DNA of 28,362 bases from JAHJGG01 sp041658785 (GCA_041658785.1 JBAZZL010000012.1:1-28362), one strand, 5' to 3'; shown: positions 7,623 through 15,300, counted from the stretch's first letter. Made by a program: numbers and translations. The notes: generated by a model from the sequence alone, not told the origin.

Positions 7623-8792
7623 ATGTTCAAAAAATTATTTTACGGGGGGACAATATTGACAGTAGCGGGTTTGTTTTTGCTCACCGGCTCGGCCTACGCG
7701 CAGACAGCAGACGCGACCGCGTCAGACGCGGTCGTTACGATTGCGGAAACGACCGCGACTAACGTGGACGAGGACATAGCCGCGGATTTAACAACGGATG
7801 CCAGCGAAGCAACGGCCGTTTCAGCCGAAGATCCGGAGGAAGAATTGGAAGGCATTGAAGTGGAAGAAGTAACTAAAATGCCATCGCGTTGGGGAATATT
7901 TTGGCGCGGGGTAAAGGAGCGAGTGTCGGTCGCGGTTACCTTGGATCCGGTAAAAAAAGCGGAAAAACAATTAAAATTCGCGGAAGAGAGAATGAAGATC
8001 GCCGAGTATGTTTCGGAAAATTCGCAAGATTCCAACAAACAGGCCTGGGCCGAAAAAGCGGTGGAGCGCGCTAATCAATTGATGGGAAAAGTGGAAGCTA
8101 ATAAAGAAAAATGGCTGAATCATCCGGCGGCCCGCGGGCGCAAGCTGTTGGAAAATATCGCCAACCACCAGGTCCGCCGCGAGAAGATAATGGATAAATT
8201 GGAAGAAAAATTGCCTGAGGAAAAATTGGAAAAATTTCGGGAGTTGCGAGAGAAAGGGCTTGAGGGCAGCCGGCGGCTGTTAAATGCTATTGCCAACGAA
8301 AATCTGCCGGAAAAAGCGCGTGAACGGCTTCAAGATGTCAAAGACAGGATAGAAGAGCACGCGCAGGAAGTGAAAGAGTTTAATGAAGAGAAACGGGAGC
8401 TCCTTAAAAGCGCGGCCGAGGGAGACGAGAGCGCGCGGGAAGACTTAAAACAACTCCGCGATGAAAGACTAGAGGCGGTAAAAGAAAGAGTGGAACAGCG
8501 CAAAGAAATTTTGGAGCAGAGGCAGGAGAAAAAGGCAGTCTTGCGGGAGGAGGCTGAAGCGGGTGATACTGCCGCGGCTGTCAAATTGCGCCGGATGAAC
8601 GTCGTTGATCAAACTGTTCAGGCTGTGCGGGAAGAGGTCAAAGAGCGGGTGGAAACAAGAAAAGAAAACCGCCGTGAGAATATACTGGAAAAAAAGCAAG
8701 AACTGCGCGAGGAACCAAAGACAGGCGATGTTTCAGCCGGACAAGCGGGCGCGCCTGCGGCAGCTGGCGATTCCGACGGACAGAATGAGTAA
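7623..8792 (+). CDS. Secreted coiled-coil protein with DUF5667-like segment
   Basis: 389 residues from the ATG at 7623; the ATG at 7614 would add three residues. Residues 1-26 form a classic Sec signal peptide: FKK, a hydrophobic core and a SAYA cleavage site before Q27. An acidic, Ala/Thr/Asp-rich linker follows. Around residues 85-150 lies a block including WRGVKERVSVAVTLDPVKKA and KFAEERMKIAEY, which fits the DUF5667 pattern common in Patescibacteria secreted proteins. The rest, to about residue 360, is an almost continuous charged coiled coil rich in E, K and R, with a low-complexity Gly/Ala tail. It is likely exported and either cell-surface or free; its role is unknown. The gene stands alone between two intrinsic terminators. 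Confidence 0.8.
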   Translation: MFKKLFYGGTILTVAGLFLLTGSAYAQTADATASDAVVTIAETTATNVDEDIAADLTTDASEATAVSAEDPEEELEGIEVEEVTKMPSRWGIFWRGVKERVSVAVTLDPVKKAEKQLKFAEERMKIAEYVSENSQDSNKQAWAEKAVERANQLMGKVEANKEKWLNHPAARGRKLLENIANHQVRREKIMDKLEEKLPEEKLEKFRELREKGLEGSRRLLNAIANENLPEKARERLQDVKDRIEEHAQEVKEFNEEKRELLKSAAEGDESAREDLKQLRDERLEAVKERVEQRKEILEQRQEKKAVLREEAEAGDTAAAVKLRRMNVVDQTVQAVREEVKERVETRKENRRENILEKKQELREEPKTGDVSAGQAGAPAAAGDSDGQNE

Positions 8793-8807
8793 ATAAAAAA
8801 TAAAACA

Positions 8808-8840
8808 AAAACAGCCTGTTGTCAGACGGGCTGTTTTGTT
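8808..8840 (+). terminator. Intrinsic terminator of the secreted-protein gene
   Basis: AAAACAGCC (8808-8816) pairs with GGCTGTTTT (8829-8837), with T-rich sequence inside and after the right arm. The loop contains a TTGTCA that may be the -35 box of the next gene. Confidence 0.8.
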
Positions 8841-8847
8841 ATAGAAT
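8819..8847 (+). promoter_or_regulatory. Promoter overlapping the terminator, possibly leaderless start
   Basis: TTGTCA (8819-8824) and TAGAAT (8842-8847) are 17 nt apart. The -35 box lies in the loop of the preceding terminator. Transcription would start near 8854, practically at the ATG at 8855, which predicts a leaderless mRNA. Confidence 0.5.
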
Positions 8848-8854
8848 AAACAAT

Positions 8855-9526
8855 ATGAATACTATCATTTTTGACATTGAAACCATTCCTGTTGATTTTG
8901 ATTCATTAGATGCAGTTCAACAAGAGTATTTGTTAAAATTTTCAGAGAGCGAAGAAGAAATAGAAAAAACAAAAGAACAGTTGGCCTTGTGGGCGCCGAC
9001 GAACAGGATTGTGGCGATCGGCATGTTGTCGGTTGAATTAGAAAAAGGGGCGGTTTATTACCAGATTCAAGAAAAACAAGCAGATGATTTTGAAGAAGAC
9101 GGAATAAAATATGTTTCTGGAAGTGAAAAAGAGATTTTGGAAAAATTTTGGAAAGCGATTTCAACAGCTAACAAATTTGTTACATTTAATGGCCGCGGTT
9201 TTGACTGTCCGGTTTTGATGATGAGATCCGCCATACACCAAATTAAACCAACTAAAAATCTTTTGCCAAACAGATATTACACGGATCAGCATATTGACCT
9301 TTTGGACCAACTCCAGTTTTATGGGGCAACGCGAAAATTCAACTTGGATTTTTATTGCAAAACGTTTGGTATTGAATCGCCAAAGGCCGGCGGAGTAACC
9401 GGGCATGATGTCAAGCCTTTGTTTGAAGCCGGGGAATACGAAAAAATCGCGCGGTATTGCGCGGGCGATTTGTTCGCTACCAGAGAGTTGTATTTGAGGT
9501 GGAGGGATTATCTGAATATGCGGTAG
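8855..9526 (+). CDS. DEDDy-type 3'-5' exonuclease, PolB-exonuclease-like
   Basis: 223 residues from the ATG at 8855. An earlier in-frame ATG at 8819 lies inside the terminator loop and is rejected. All three exonuclease motifs are present: ExoI D7-I-E9, ExoII N112-x3-F116-D117, and ExoIII Y201-x3-D205. The tyrosine in motif III marks the DEDDy group. The layout and size match the stand-alone family related to the exonuclease domain of family-B DNA polymerases (DNA_polB_exo2-like). It is expected to remove nucleotides from single-stranded 3' ends with two metal ions, in DNA repair or maturation. No polymerase domain or partner gene lies nearby, so the exact role is inferred from the family only. 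Confidence 0.85.
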   Translation: MNTIIFDIETIPVDFDSLDAVQQEYLLKFSESEEEIEKTKEQLALWAPTNRIVAIGMLSVELEKGAVYYQIQEKQADDFEEDGIKYVSGSEKEILEKFWKAISTANKFVTFNGRGFDCPVLMMRSAIHQIKPTKNLLPNRYYTDQHIDLLDQLQFYGATRKFNLDFYCKTFGIESPKAGGVTGHDVKPLFEAGEYEKIARYCAGDLFATRELYLRWRDYLNMR

Positions 9527-9560
9527 GCGCACGATCAAGGTTTTATTTTAAACATTTATT

Positions 9561-9569
9561 TGCTATACT
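9561..9569 (+). promoter_or_regulatory. Extended -10 promoter of the four-helix-bundle gene
   Basis: TGCTATACT matches an extended -10 (TG-N-TATACT). A weak TTTTAT lies 17 nt upstream at 9541-9546. Transcription would start near 9576, just at the left heptamer array. Confidence 0.55.
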
Positions 9570-9578
9570 AAATTGTGG

Positions 9579-9606
9579 GAAGATTAAAGATTAAAGATTG
9601 AAGATT
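9579..9606. repeat. Left heptamer array, four units of (G/A)AAGATT
   Basis: Four contiguous 7-nt units, GAAGATT or AAAGATT, end 9 nt before the ATG at 9616. They are the reverse complement of the units of the array at 9980-10021 on the other side of the gene. Confidence 0.85.
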
Positions 9607-9615
9607 ACGAATTTT

Positions 9616-9981
9616 ATGTATAAAGAATTTCATGAATTGTCGATTTGGCGAGAAGGTTATGAATTATTAATGAAAGTGTATACTTTAACAGAAAAGTTTC
9701 CGTCTGAAGAAAAATACGCGCTGGCTTCGCAGACTGTAAGATCGGGTAATTCGGTCATTGCGAATATCGCGGAATCTCACGGCAGATTTTCATATCAGGA
9801 TAAAATACGAGTTTTATATATTGCCCGAGGAGAAATTATGGAGACACGCAGCCATATCGCCGTCGCATTGGGCCGCAAATATATAACACAGGAAGAATTT
9901 TTACACCTTAATAATAATTATTGCCAACTTACCAAAGATCTCAACGCTTATATCAATAGTTTAAGAAAGAAAAAGCAATAA
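9616..9981 (+). CDS. Four-helix-bundle protein (23S rRNA intervening-sequence protein family)
   Basis: 121 residues from the ATG at 9616. The TTG at 9598 lies in the heptamer array and is rejected. The sequence shows the usual signature of this family: an N-terminal F-x-ELSIWREGYELLMKVY helix, then TEKFPSEEKYALASQTVRS, then a SVIANIAESHGR motif and two further helices. The family forms small pentameric helical bundles. Some members are encoded within intervening sequences of 23S rRNA genes, and others, as here, are stand-alone. Its function is not established. The inverted heptamer arrays on both sides are unusual: the stop codon itself is part of the right array, and the promoter sits just outside the left one. 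Confidence 0.88.
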   Translation: MYKEFHELSIWREGYELLMKVYTLTEKFPSEEKYALASQTVRSGNSVIANIAESHGRFSYQDKIRVLYIARGEIMETRSHIAVALGRKYITQEEFLHLNNNYCQLTKDLNAYINSLRKKKQ

Positions 9982-10021
9982 TCTTCAATCTTCAATCTTC
10001 AATCTTCAATCTTTAGTCTTT
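9980..10021. repeat. Right heptamer array, six units of AATCTTC type
   Basis: Four perfect AATCTTC units (9980-10007) are followed by AATCTTT and AGTCTTT. The array begins within the TAA stop codon of the four-helix-bundle gene and mirrors the left array at 9579-9606. The two together can form a stem of up to 28 bp enclosing the whole gene. Confidence 0.85.
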
Positions 10022-10047
10022 CAATTTTTCAATCAATCTTCATTCCC

Positions 10048-10752
10048 ATGCATCTCCCTTCCGTCAATCACACTCTAACTATCTTTCAGCAGCTGTATGA
10101 CACTCTGCCTCCTTTGGTTCCCGTAGAAATCAAAAACGATATGCAGGCGGCCATGGAGCAGATTGAGCACAATTTTAATCTGACGCTGGAAGAGTTGGAA
10201 GATACGATGATCGTGTTTGGCCGGCGGATTTGGCCGTACCGGCAGGCGTTTCAGGAGTTTGCGGATATTTACGAAGGTAAATTGGGCGAGAAATTTTTGG
10301 AACAAAAAATGTCGCGCAATTTAAAAAAGCGCTATGCCGAGTTCCAAGCCCACGGCGGGGATTTTCGCGACTTGCATGGAGGCGGTTCTTTAGATTTTTT
10401 TCAGTCAGAAGAAAGAATTGAGCTGTGCGGAGCTCTTATCAGCGTTCGCAAATCTTTGCGGGATCATGTGGTGCAGGCTGTCTTAAGTACAGAACAGCTT
10501 GAATACGAGAGCCGTATTATGGAATTTGATGAGATATTAGGAGACATAGAGAAGCGCCTTGGAGCGTTGCGCCAGATAGCTGATGATGAACAAGAACACC
10601 CAGAGCTGGCAGCAGAGATTCGTGAACAGATTCGCGAGTTTGAGTACGGGCTTTCATCGCTTGGACCGCATATCAACTATAATGCAGTTTGTAATTCAGC
10701 GGATTTTTTTCATGAGAGGAAACTGGAGAAAAAACACCAGATAGTATGGTAG
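10048..10752 (+). CDS. Hypothetical helical protein
   Basis: 234 residues, almost entirely helical and charged, without signal peptide or membrane segment. Notable stretches are a W-P-Y-R segment (RRIWPYRQAFQEF) and a glycine-rich bend (FRDLHGGGSLDFF) near the middle. A long helix follows from about 150 to 200 (EYESRIMEFDEILGDIEKRL). I do not recognise the family. It begins with ATG after CCC, one of only two assigned starts here without T at -1. An intrinsic terminator (10829-10854) follows. Confidence 0.65.
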   Translation: MHLPSVNHTLTIFQQLYDTLPPLVPVEIKNDMQAAMEQIEHNFNLTLEELEDTMIVFGRRIWPYRQAFQEFADIYEGKLGEKFLEQKMSRNLKKRYAEFQAHGGDFRDLHGGGSLDFFQSEERIELCGALISVRKSLRDHVVQAVLSTEQLEYESRIMEFDEILGDIEKRLGALRQIADDEQEHPELAAEIREQIREFEYGLSSLGPHINYNAVCNSADFFHERKLEKKHQIVW

Positions 10753-10758
10753 CGATAA

Positions 10759-10779
10759 TTTTAGGAGTTTCATAATTCA
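10759..10779. repeat. Left copy of a 21-bp direct repeat around the tRNA/intergenic block
   Basis: The sequence TTAGGAGTTTCRTAATTCA plus two leading T residues occurs here and at 12281-12301 with one difference (A versus G at R). This copy begins 6 nt after the stop of the 10048 gene; the other ends 22 nt before rpoB. Confidence 0.7.
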
Positions 10780-10828
10780 CCGAAAATTAGGAACGTTGGC
10801 TGCCTTATTTTTAGCGTCCGCCAGCGAT

Positions 10829-10854
10829 AAACATCGCGTCAAATCGATGTTTTT
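10829..10854 (+). terminator. Intrinsic terminator
   Basis: AAACATCG (10829-10836) pairs with CGATGTTT (10845-10852) around an 8-nt loop, and the T-run continues to 10854. It closes the 10048 gene and lies 3 nt before the tRNA promoter. Confidence 0.7.
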
Positions 10855-10857
10855 ATA

Positions 10858-10886
10858 TTGACAATGTAGTTTGTTTGGTCTACAAT
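10858..10886 (+). promoter_or_regulatory. Strong promoter of the tRNA cluster
   Basis: A consensus TTGACA (10858-10863) and TACAAT (10881-10886) are separated by 17 nt. The start near 10893 lies about 37 nt before tRNA-Gly(UCC). No other terminator appears before 11345, so all three tRNAs may share this transcript. Confidence 0.75.
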
Positions 10887-10929
10887 AGAGCTCAATTGAA
10901 AGATCCGTACGCGCGTTTATCTATGAAAT

Positions 10930-11001
10930 GCGGGTATCATATAACGGCTATTATATGAGTTTTCCAAACTCAATACAGGGGTTCGACTCCCCTTACCCGC
11001 T
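10930..11001 (+). tRNA. tRNA-Gly(UCC)
   Basis: 72 nt. The acceptor stem is GCGGGTA/TACCCGC with discriminator T. The anticodon stem is TGAGT/ACTCA with loop TTTCCAA, giving anticodon TCC at 10963-10965. The T-arm is AGGGG/CCCCT with loop TTCGACT. The D-stem is weak (AT pairs). CCA is not encoded. It reads GGA and, by wobble, other GGN codons. Confidence 0.93.
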
Positions 11002-11043
11002 CTTGAAAAAAATATAGTTTAATGTTATAGTTATCGTTGTCAA

Positions 11044-11064
11044 TTTTGAGTTTTGAATTTTGAG
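11044..11064. repeat. Three heptamer units of TTTTGA(G/A)
   Basis: TTTTGAG, TTTTGAA and TTTTGAG follow each other exactly in register, 10 nt before tRNA-fMet. A related array (TTTTGGA, TTTTGGA, TTTTGAA) lies in the rplA leader at 23323-23343, and both are preceded by CAA. Confidence 0.7.
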
Positions 11065-11074
11065 TTTAAAACAT

Positions 11075-11148
11075 CGCGGGGTAGAGCAGCCAGGCAGCTC
11101 GTTGGGCTCATAACCCAAAGGTCGCCGGTTCAAATCCGGCCCCCGCAA
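11075..11148 (+). tRNA. Initiator tRNA-fMet(CAU)
   Basis: 74 nt without CCA. Both bacterial initiator hallmarks are present: the unpaired C1 (11075) opposite A (11147) at the end of the acceptor stem, and three consecutive G-C pairs (GGG/CCC) in the anticodon stem around the loop CTCATAA. The T-arm is GCCGG/CCGGC with loop TTCAAAT. The base 3' of the anticodon is A, which could pair with a U just before AUG. Confidence 0.95.
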
Positions 11149-11154
11149 CTAAGT

Positions 11155-11228
11155 GCGGTAATAGCTCAGTTGGCTAGAGCGTCTCCTTGCCAAGGAGAAG
11201 GTCGCCGGTTCAAATCCGGTTTGCCGCT
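11155..11228 (+). tRNA. tRNA-Gly(GCC)
   Basis: 74 nt. The acceptor stem is GCGGTAA/TTGCCGC with discriminator T. The anticodon stem is TCTCC/GGAGA with loop TTGCCAA, giving anticodon GCC. It starts 6 nt after tRNA-fMet, so the two are surely co-transcribed. It shares the block GGTCGCCGGTTCAAATCCGG with tRNA-fMet, spanning variable loop and T-arm. CCA is not encoded. Confidence 0.95.
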
Positions 11229-11344
11229 CAATAATAGTTTACTCAGCGCAGTGAAGCGTAGACGGAAATTTGCTTGTTGATAAAGATTGTGGTATTATAT
11301 ATTCATAATACAGTTTTCCTGCCTGGATATACTGTATGGCAAGT

Positions 11345-11384
11345 CAAAATCACCTTCTGAACAAGGGTGATTTTGTTTTGTTGT
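11345..11384 (+). terminator. Intrinsic terminator after the tRNA cluster
   Basis: CAAAATCACC (11345-11354) pairs with GGTGATTTTG (11366-11375) around an 11-nt loop, followed by TTTTGTTG. A weaker stem (ATACAGT with ACTGTAT, about 11309-11336) precedes it. The two hairpins are either the 3' end of the tRNA transcript or a small RNA of their own. Confidence 0.7.
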
Positions 11385-11422
11385 CCAGCCCCGCAATGAA
11401 GATGTAGCCCCGCTGTGGCGGG

Positions 11423-11530
11423 ATAAGTTGTAAGTTGTAAAGTTGTAAGTTGTAAAGTTGTAAGTTGTAAAGTTGTAAGTTGTAAAGTTGTAAGTTGTAA
11501 AGTTGTAAGTTGTAAAGTTGTAAGTTGTAA
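11423..11530. repeat. Minisatellite, 15-bp unit, about 7 copies
   Basis: Six perfect contiguous copies of TAAGTTGTAAAGTTG occupy 11431-11520, with partial copies on both sides (TAAGTTG at 11424-11430 and TAAGTTGTAA at 11521-11530). The unit is itself a 7+8 duplication (TAAGTTG and TAAAGTTG). The top strand has no C at all in the array. Perfect identity points to recent expansion. Open frames across it are artefacts of the repeat. Confidence 0.95.
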
Positions 11531-11782
11531 GCAGAGTAAGCAGCATTGTCCCATTGTTTGTTATATCGCCTATCACCTATCGGGACTGTCGCCAAATAAG
11601 GTTTACTGTCATTCCCGCCCCCGCCTGCGCGAGGGTAAACTCCGGCGGAATTCAGAATTTGGCTAAAATTAAGAGAGCGACTGGATTCCCGCCGGAGTTT
11701 ACCCTCGTGTAAACGGGGGCGGGAATGACAATTTGAGCCATTCGGCGACAGTCCCCTATCGCCTACTGCTTATTCTGCTTAC
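11527..11782. repeat. 256-bp nested palindrome with ATTCCC core
   Basis: Four successive pairs of arms point to one centre near 11667: 11527-11543 with 11766-11782 (16 of 17), 11582-11593 with 11744-11755 (GGGACTGTCGCC, perfect), 11607-11623 with 11714-11730 (perfect, includes GTCATTCCCG), and 11633-11655 with 11681-11704 (near perfect). The unpaired segments differ in length, so the structure is layered rather than one long hairpin. The ACTGTCATTCCCG part is shared with the element at 7363-7483. Confidence 0.85.
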
Positions 11783-11800
11783 TGCTTATCGTCTTATCAT

Positions 11801-11891
11801 TGTGGATAACTTTTGTATTTTATTTATATTTTTTTAAAAAAATGTCTAAAATAAGCCAAAAATATTGTTTCTTGACAAATAATTATCCACC
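11801..11891. promoter_or_regulatory. Two DnaA-box-like sites flanking an AT-rich tract
   Basis: TGTGGATAA (11801-11809) is the exact complement of the DnaA box TTATCCACA. TTATCCACC (11883-11891) differs from it by one base and lies on the other strand. The roughly 70 bases between them are extremely AT-rich. The second site lies inside a possible promoter spacer, so it could regulate rpoBC as easily as mark an origin. Confidence 0.5.
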
Positions 11892-11928
11892 TGCTCTATT
11901 TGACAGACGCTTTTTTTTGATGTATTCT
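11872..11928 (+). promoter_or_regulatory. Probable rpoBC promoters
   Basis: The downstream promoter is strong: TTGACA (11900-11905), 17 nt, TATTCT (11923-11928), with a start near 11935. An upstream one has TTGACA at 11872-11877 and a poorer TCTATT at 11895-11900. The resulting rpoB leader is about 390 nt. No other good promoter was found nearer to rpoB. Confidence 0.65.
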
Positions 11929-11934
11929 TATGTC

Positions 11935-12323
11935 GGTTTGATCTGTAAAGTAATATTGCTTTTGCTCAATGATTAATTTTTGGCTAATCAAAGCAGAGGC
12001 AAAGTTGTTTCAAGTTCCTTTTTACTCGCGTTCGTTGCTGTGTTGTCTTGCTTCAGGGTTCATACCTTTGATTATTTCCAAAAAGGACGGCAAACAGCAA
12101 TAATTAAGTGCGTTTCGGATATCCCAGGACTTCAATATGTCTGAAATTGAGTTCCTCAAATGTTTCTCGAGGAAATTCATCCGGTTGCACGGTGTCACAA
12201 ACCATGCATAAAATGCCATGGGAAGATAATTAATAAATTGATAGACAGTTTTTAGAGAAGCCGGATTTTTTTGTTATATTTTTTAGGAGTTTCGTAATTC
12301 AAAGAAATTAACTAATTAAATAT
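11935..12323 (+). promoter_or_regulatory. Long 5' leader of rpoBC
   Basis: This 389-nt stretch has no convincing gene. A long-distance pairing is visible: TTTTTGG plus AATCAAAG (11977-11993) against CTTTGATT plus CCAAAAA (12066-12084), 15 pairs with a small asymmetric internal loop, enclosing about 72 nt. A second small stem, TTCCTC with GAGGAA, lies near 12153-12176. The right copy of the 21-bp direct repeat is at 12281-12301. The length suggests post-initiation control, but no known leader family was recognised. Confidence 0.4.
12281..12301. repeat. Right copy of the 21-bp direct repeat
   Basis: It matches 10759-10779 in 20 of 21 positions. It also contains TTTCGTAATTCAAAG (12290-12304), identical to the right outer arm of the palindromic element at 7363-7483. 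The three sites thus belong to one repeat family. Confidence 0.7.
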
Positions 12324-15300
12324 ATGCCAGCATACAAACGTCAGCCACTTAAACAAACGCAGCGGCTATTTTTTTCCGAAATAAAAGAGGCGGTGCCTGG
12401 CGATAATCTGGTAGAATCCCAGCATACATCCTATGATTGGTTTTTGAAAACTGGAATTCAGGAATTATTTGATGAGATATCGCCGATTACCGACTTTACC
12501 GGCCGCGATCTTGAGCTGTATTTTGAAGATTATTATTTTGATGATCCAAAGTTTGAAGAGGTGGCCTGTCGTGAGAAAAATATTACATACGAGAGTCCTC
12601 TGCGCGTCAATGTCAAGCTGGCAAATAAACGCACTGGAGAAGAAAATCAACAGGAAATCTATTTAGGCGATATACCAATAATGACCGATCGGGGCACTTT
12701 TGTTGTCAATGGAATTGAGCGCGTGGTTGTTTCTCAGTTGATTCGCAGCCCCGGAGCTTTTTTTACCGCAAGCAACGTCCGCGGCAGAAATTATTATGGA
12801 GCCAAAATAATTCCGAATCGAGGCGCCTGGATTGAGATCGAGACTGACCAAAACAACGTAATTTGGATCAAAGTGGACAGAAAAAGAAAAGTTGCCGCCA
12901 CTTCTTTGCTGCGCGCTTTTGGCTGCAGCGCCAACGAAGAGATTCTGGGTTTTTTCCAGGATGTAAATAATCATCCAAATATAGATTTTATTGAAGCAAC
13001 ATTAAAAAAGGACGCGGCCCACAGCGTGGACGAAGGCCTGATCGAGGTATACAAGAGGATCCGTCCCGGCGATCTCGCGACAGCCGACAATGCCAAGAGC
13101 CTCATACAGGCGATGTTTTTCAATTTTGACCGCTATGATCTTGGGCGCGTAGGCGTCTACAAATTTAATACCAAATTTTCTCTTGGCTTATCAGGATCGC
13201 AATTTGACGAAAAGAGCGAACGCGTTTTGAGTCTGGAAAAATTATTGCTAGTTTTAAAAGAAGTCGTCCGTCTCAATGTTACCCAAGAAGATCCGGACGA
13301 TATTGATCATTTGGGAAACCGCAGAGTTAGAGCCGTCGGCGAATTGGTGCAAAATAGATTTCGAGTCGGCATGGCGCGGATGGAGAGAATTATCAAGGAC
13401 CGCATGAGCACTTATGAGCTTGATAGTCTGACGCCAAACAAACTAATAAATGCGCGTCCGGTGATCGGGGCGGTGCGCGAATTTTTTATGAGTTCGCAAT
13501 TGTCGCAGTTCATGGATCAGATCAATCCTTTGGCAGAGCTTGAACATAAGCGCCGCATCAGCGCTCTTGGTCCGGGCGGACTTTCTCGAGACCGCGCCGG
13601 CTTTGAGGTTCGTGATGTGCATACAACGCATTATGGAAGAGTGTGTCCAATTGCCACGCCTGAAGGACCAAATATCGGTTTGGTTGGACATTTGGCAATT
13701 TTTTCAAAGATTAATTCTTTTGGTTTTTTGGAGACTCCATATAACAAAGTGGTGCATGAAGTTCCCAATGAGGCTCATTTTACCGAGGGAGAGATTGCGC
13801 GGGAAAAAATAGACGGGGTTATTGAGTATGGAGAGAAAATTGACGCAGAAATTGCAAAAAAGATTGAAAAGACGAAGCAAAAAACGGTAAAAGTTAAACC
13901 CAGAGTAACGAACGAGGTAGTATATTTGAATTCATTTGAGGAGGAACGGGTAATAACGGCCAGCGCTACTACGCCGATTGATGAAAATGACTTTATTCTT
14001 GGAGAGCGCGTGTCAGCCCGAGTGCATGGCAAACCCACCACTGCTTTTGTGGATGAAATAGATTATATTGATGTGAGTTCAAACCAAATTTTGAGCGTGG
14101 CGACAGGATTGATTCCGTTTCTTGAGCATGATGATGCTACGAGAGCGCTAATGGGTACGAACATGCAACGCCAAGCTGTGCCGTGCATCATGCCTGATGC
14201 TCCGCTCGTGGGAACCGGCATGGAAAAGAAAGCGGCGTGGAATAGCGGGTATGTTATATTCGCCAAAGATGATGGCGAGATAACGGCAGTGGACAGCTCG
14301 CAGATTGAGCTCACCACCAAAAAAGGCGAGGTGGTAAATCATAAAATGAGCAAGTTTGTCCGCTCCAACGCATCAAGCAGCATTAATCAGCGTCCGACAG
14401 TGGCGTTGGGCCAAAAGGTGAAAAAGGGGCAGCCATTATGCGATGGTCCGGCCATCAAGGACGGCGAGCTGGCGTTGGGAAAAAATGTATTGGTCGCGTA
14501 TATGGTCTGGGGCGGATATAATTATGAGGACGCTATTATTATTTCTGAAAGATTGGTTCACCGCGATGCATATACTTCAATCCACATAGAAGATTATGTG
14601 TGTGATGTGCGGGAGACAAAGCTTGGGCCGGAGATTGTCACTTCTGACATCCCAAATGTCAGTGAAGAAAAGTTAAAAAACCTTGATTCAGAAGGCGTAG
14701 TCAGAGTTGGCGCCGAAGTGCATTCCGGAGATATTTTGGTTGGCAAGATTACTCCAAAGGGCGAGACAGAATTGACGCCGGAAGAAAGATTGCTTCGGGC
14801 TATTTTTGGAGAGAAAGCGCGCGATGTCCGCGATTCCTCGCTTTATCTGGAACACGGCGAGCATGGCAAAGTGATTGATGTCAAAGTTTTTTCAACCGAA
14901 GATGGAGATAAATTGCAGCCGGGCGTTATAAAACAAATTCAGGTGACTGTGGCTGACATGAGAAAGGTCCAAGTCGGCGATAAAATGGCCGGCAGACATG
15001 GAAATAAGGGGGTGATATCGCGCGCGGTTCCCATAGAAGATATGCCTTTCCTTGAAGACGGAACGCCGGTTGACATTATATTATCTCCTTTGGGCGTTAT
15101 CTCTCGTATGAATCTGGGTCAGCTATTGGAAATACATCTTGGCTTGGCCGCAAACTCTTTGGGGTATAAAGTGGCTTCCCCGGTTCTAAGCGGCATAAAT
15201 GAAGATCAAATTAAGGCAGAATTAGAAAAAGCAGGATTCCCGACAGACGGGCAGCTTCAGCTGTATGACGGCCGCACTGGCGAGGCTTTTGACCACAAGA

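Noticed and set aside
9579..10021. CRISPR array
   Set aside because: The units are contiguous 7-mers without spacers; the same holds for the other tandem arrays, and there are no cas genes in the window.
10930..11228. Alternative genetic code with UGA read as glycine
   Set aside because: Both glycine tRNAs have normal anticodons (UCC and GCC), no UCA tRNA is present here, and rpoC and ldh end naturally at UGA.
11053..11280. Plus-strand reading frame of 75 codons
   Set aside because: It runs through tRNA-fMet and tRNA-Gly(GCC); structured RNA genes explain the sequence completely.
11295..11595. Three minus-strand frames with repeated LQLTT or LYNLQ residues
   Set aside because: They arise from the 15-bp minisatellite, whose unit is a multiple of three; there is no start context and all three frames are open at once.
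12022..12219. 65-codon minus-strand frame upstream of rpoB
   Set aside because: No promoter or ribosome site, and it lies in the rpoB leader, where RNA pairing is visible. A short plus frame (11969-12103, 44 codons) also lacks support as a leader peptide.
13491..13562. Rifampicin resistance from substitutions in the RpoB pocket
   Set aside because: The key contacts equivalent to Q513, D516, H526 and S531 are wild type; I400 and A404 are at positions that may vary naturally, so no resistance call is justified.
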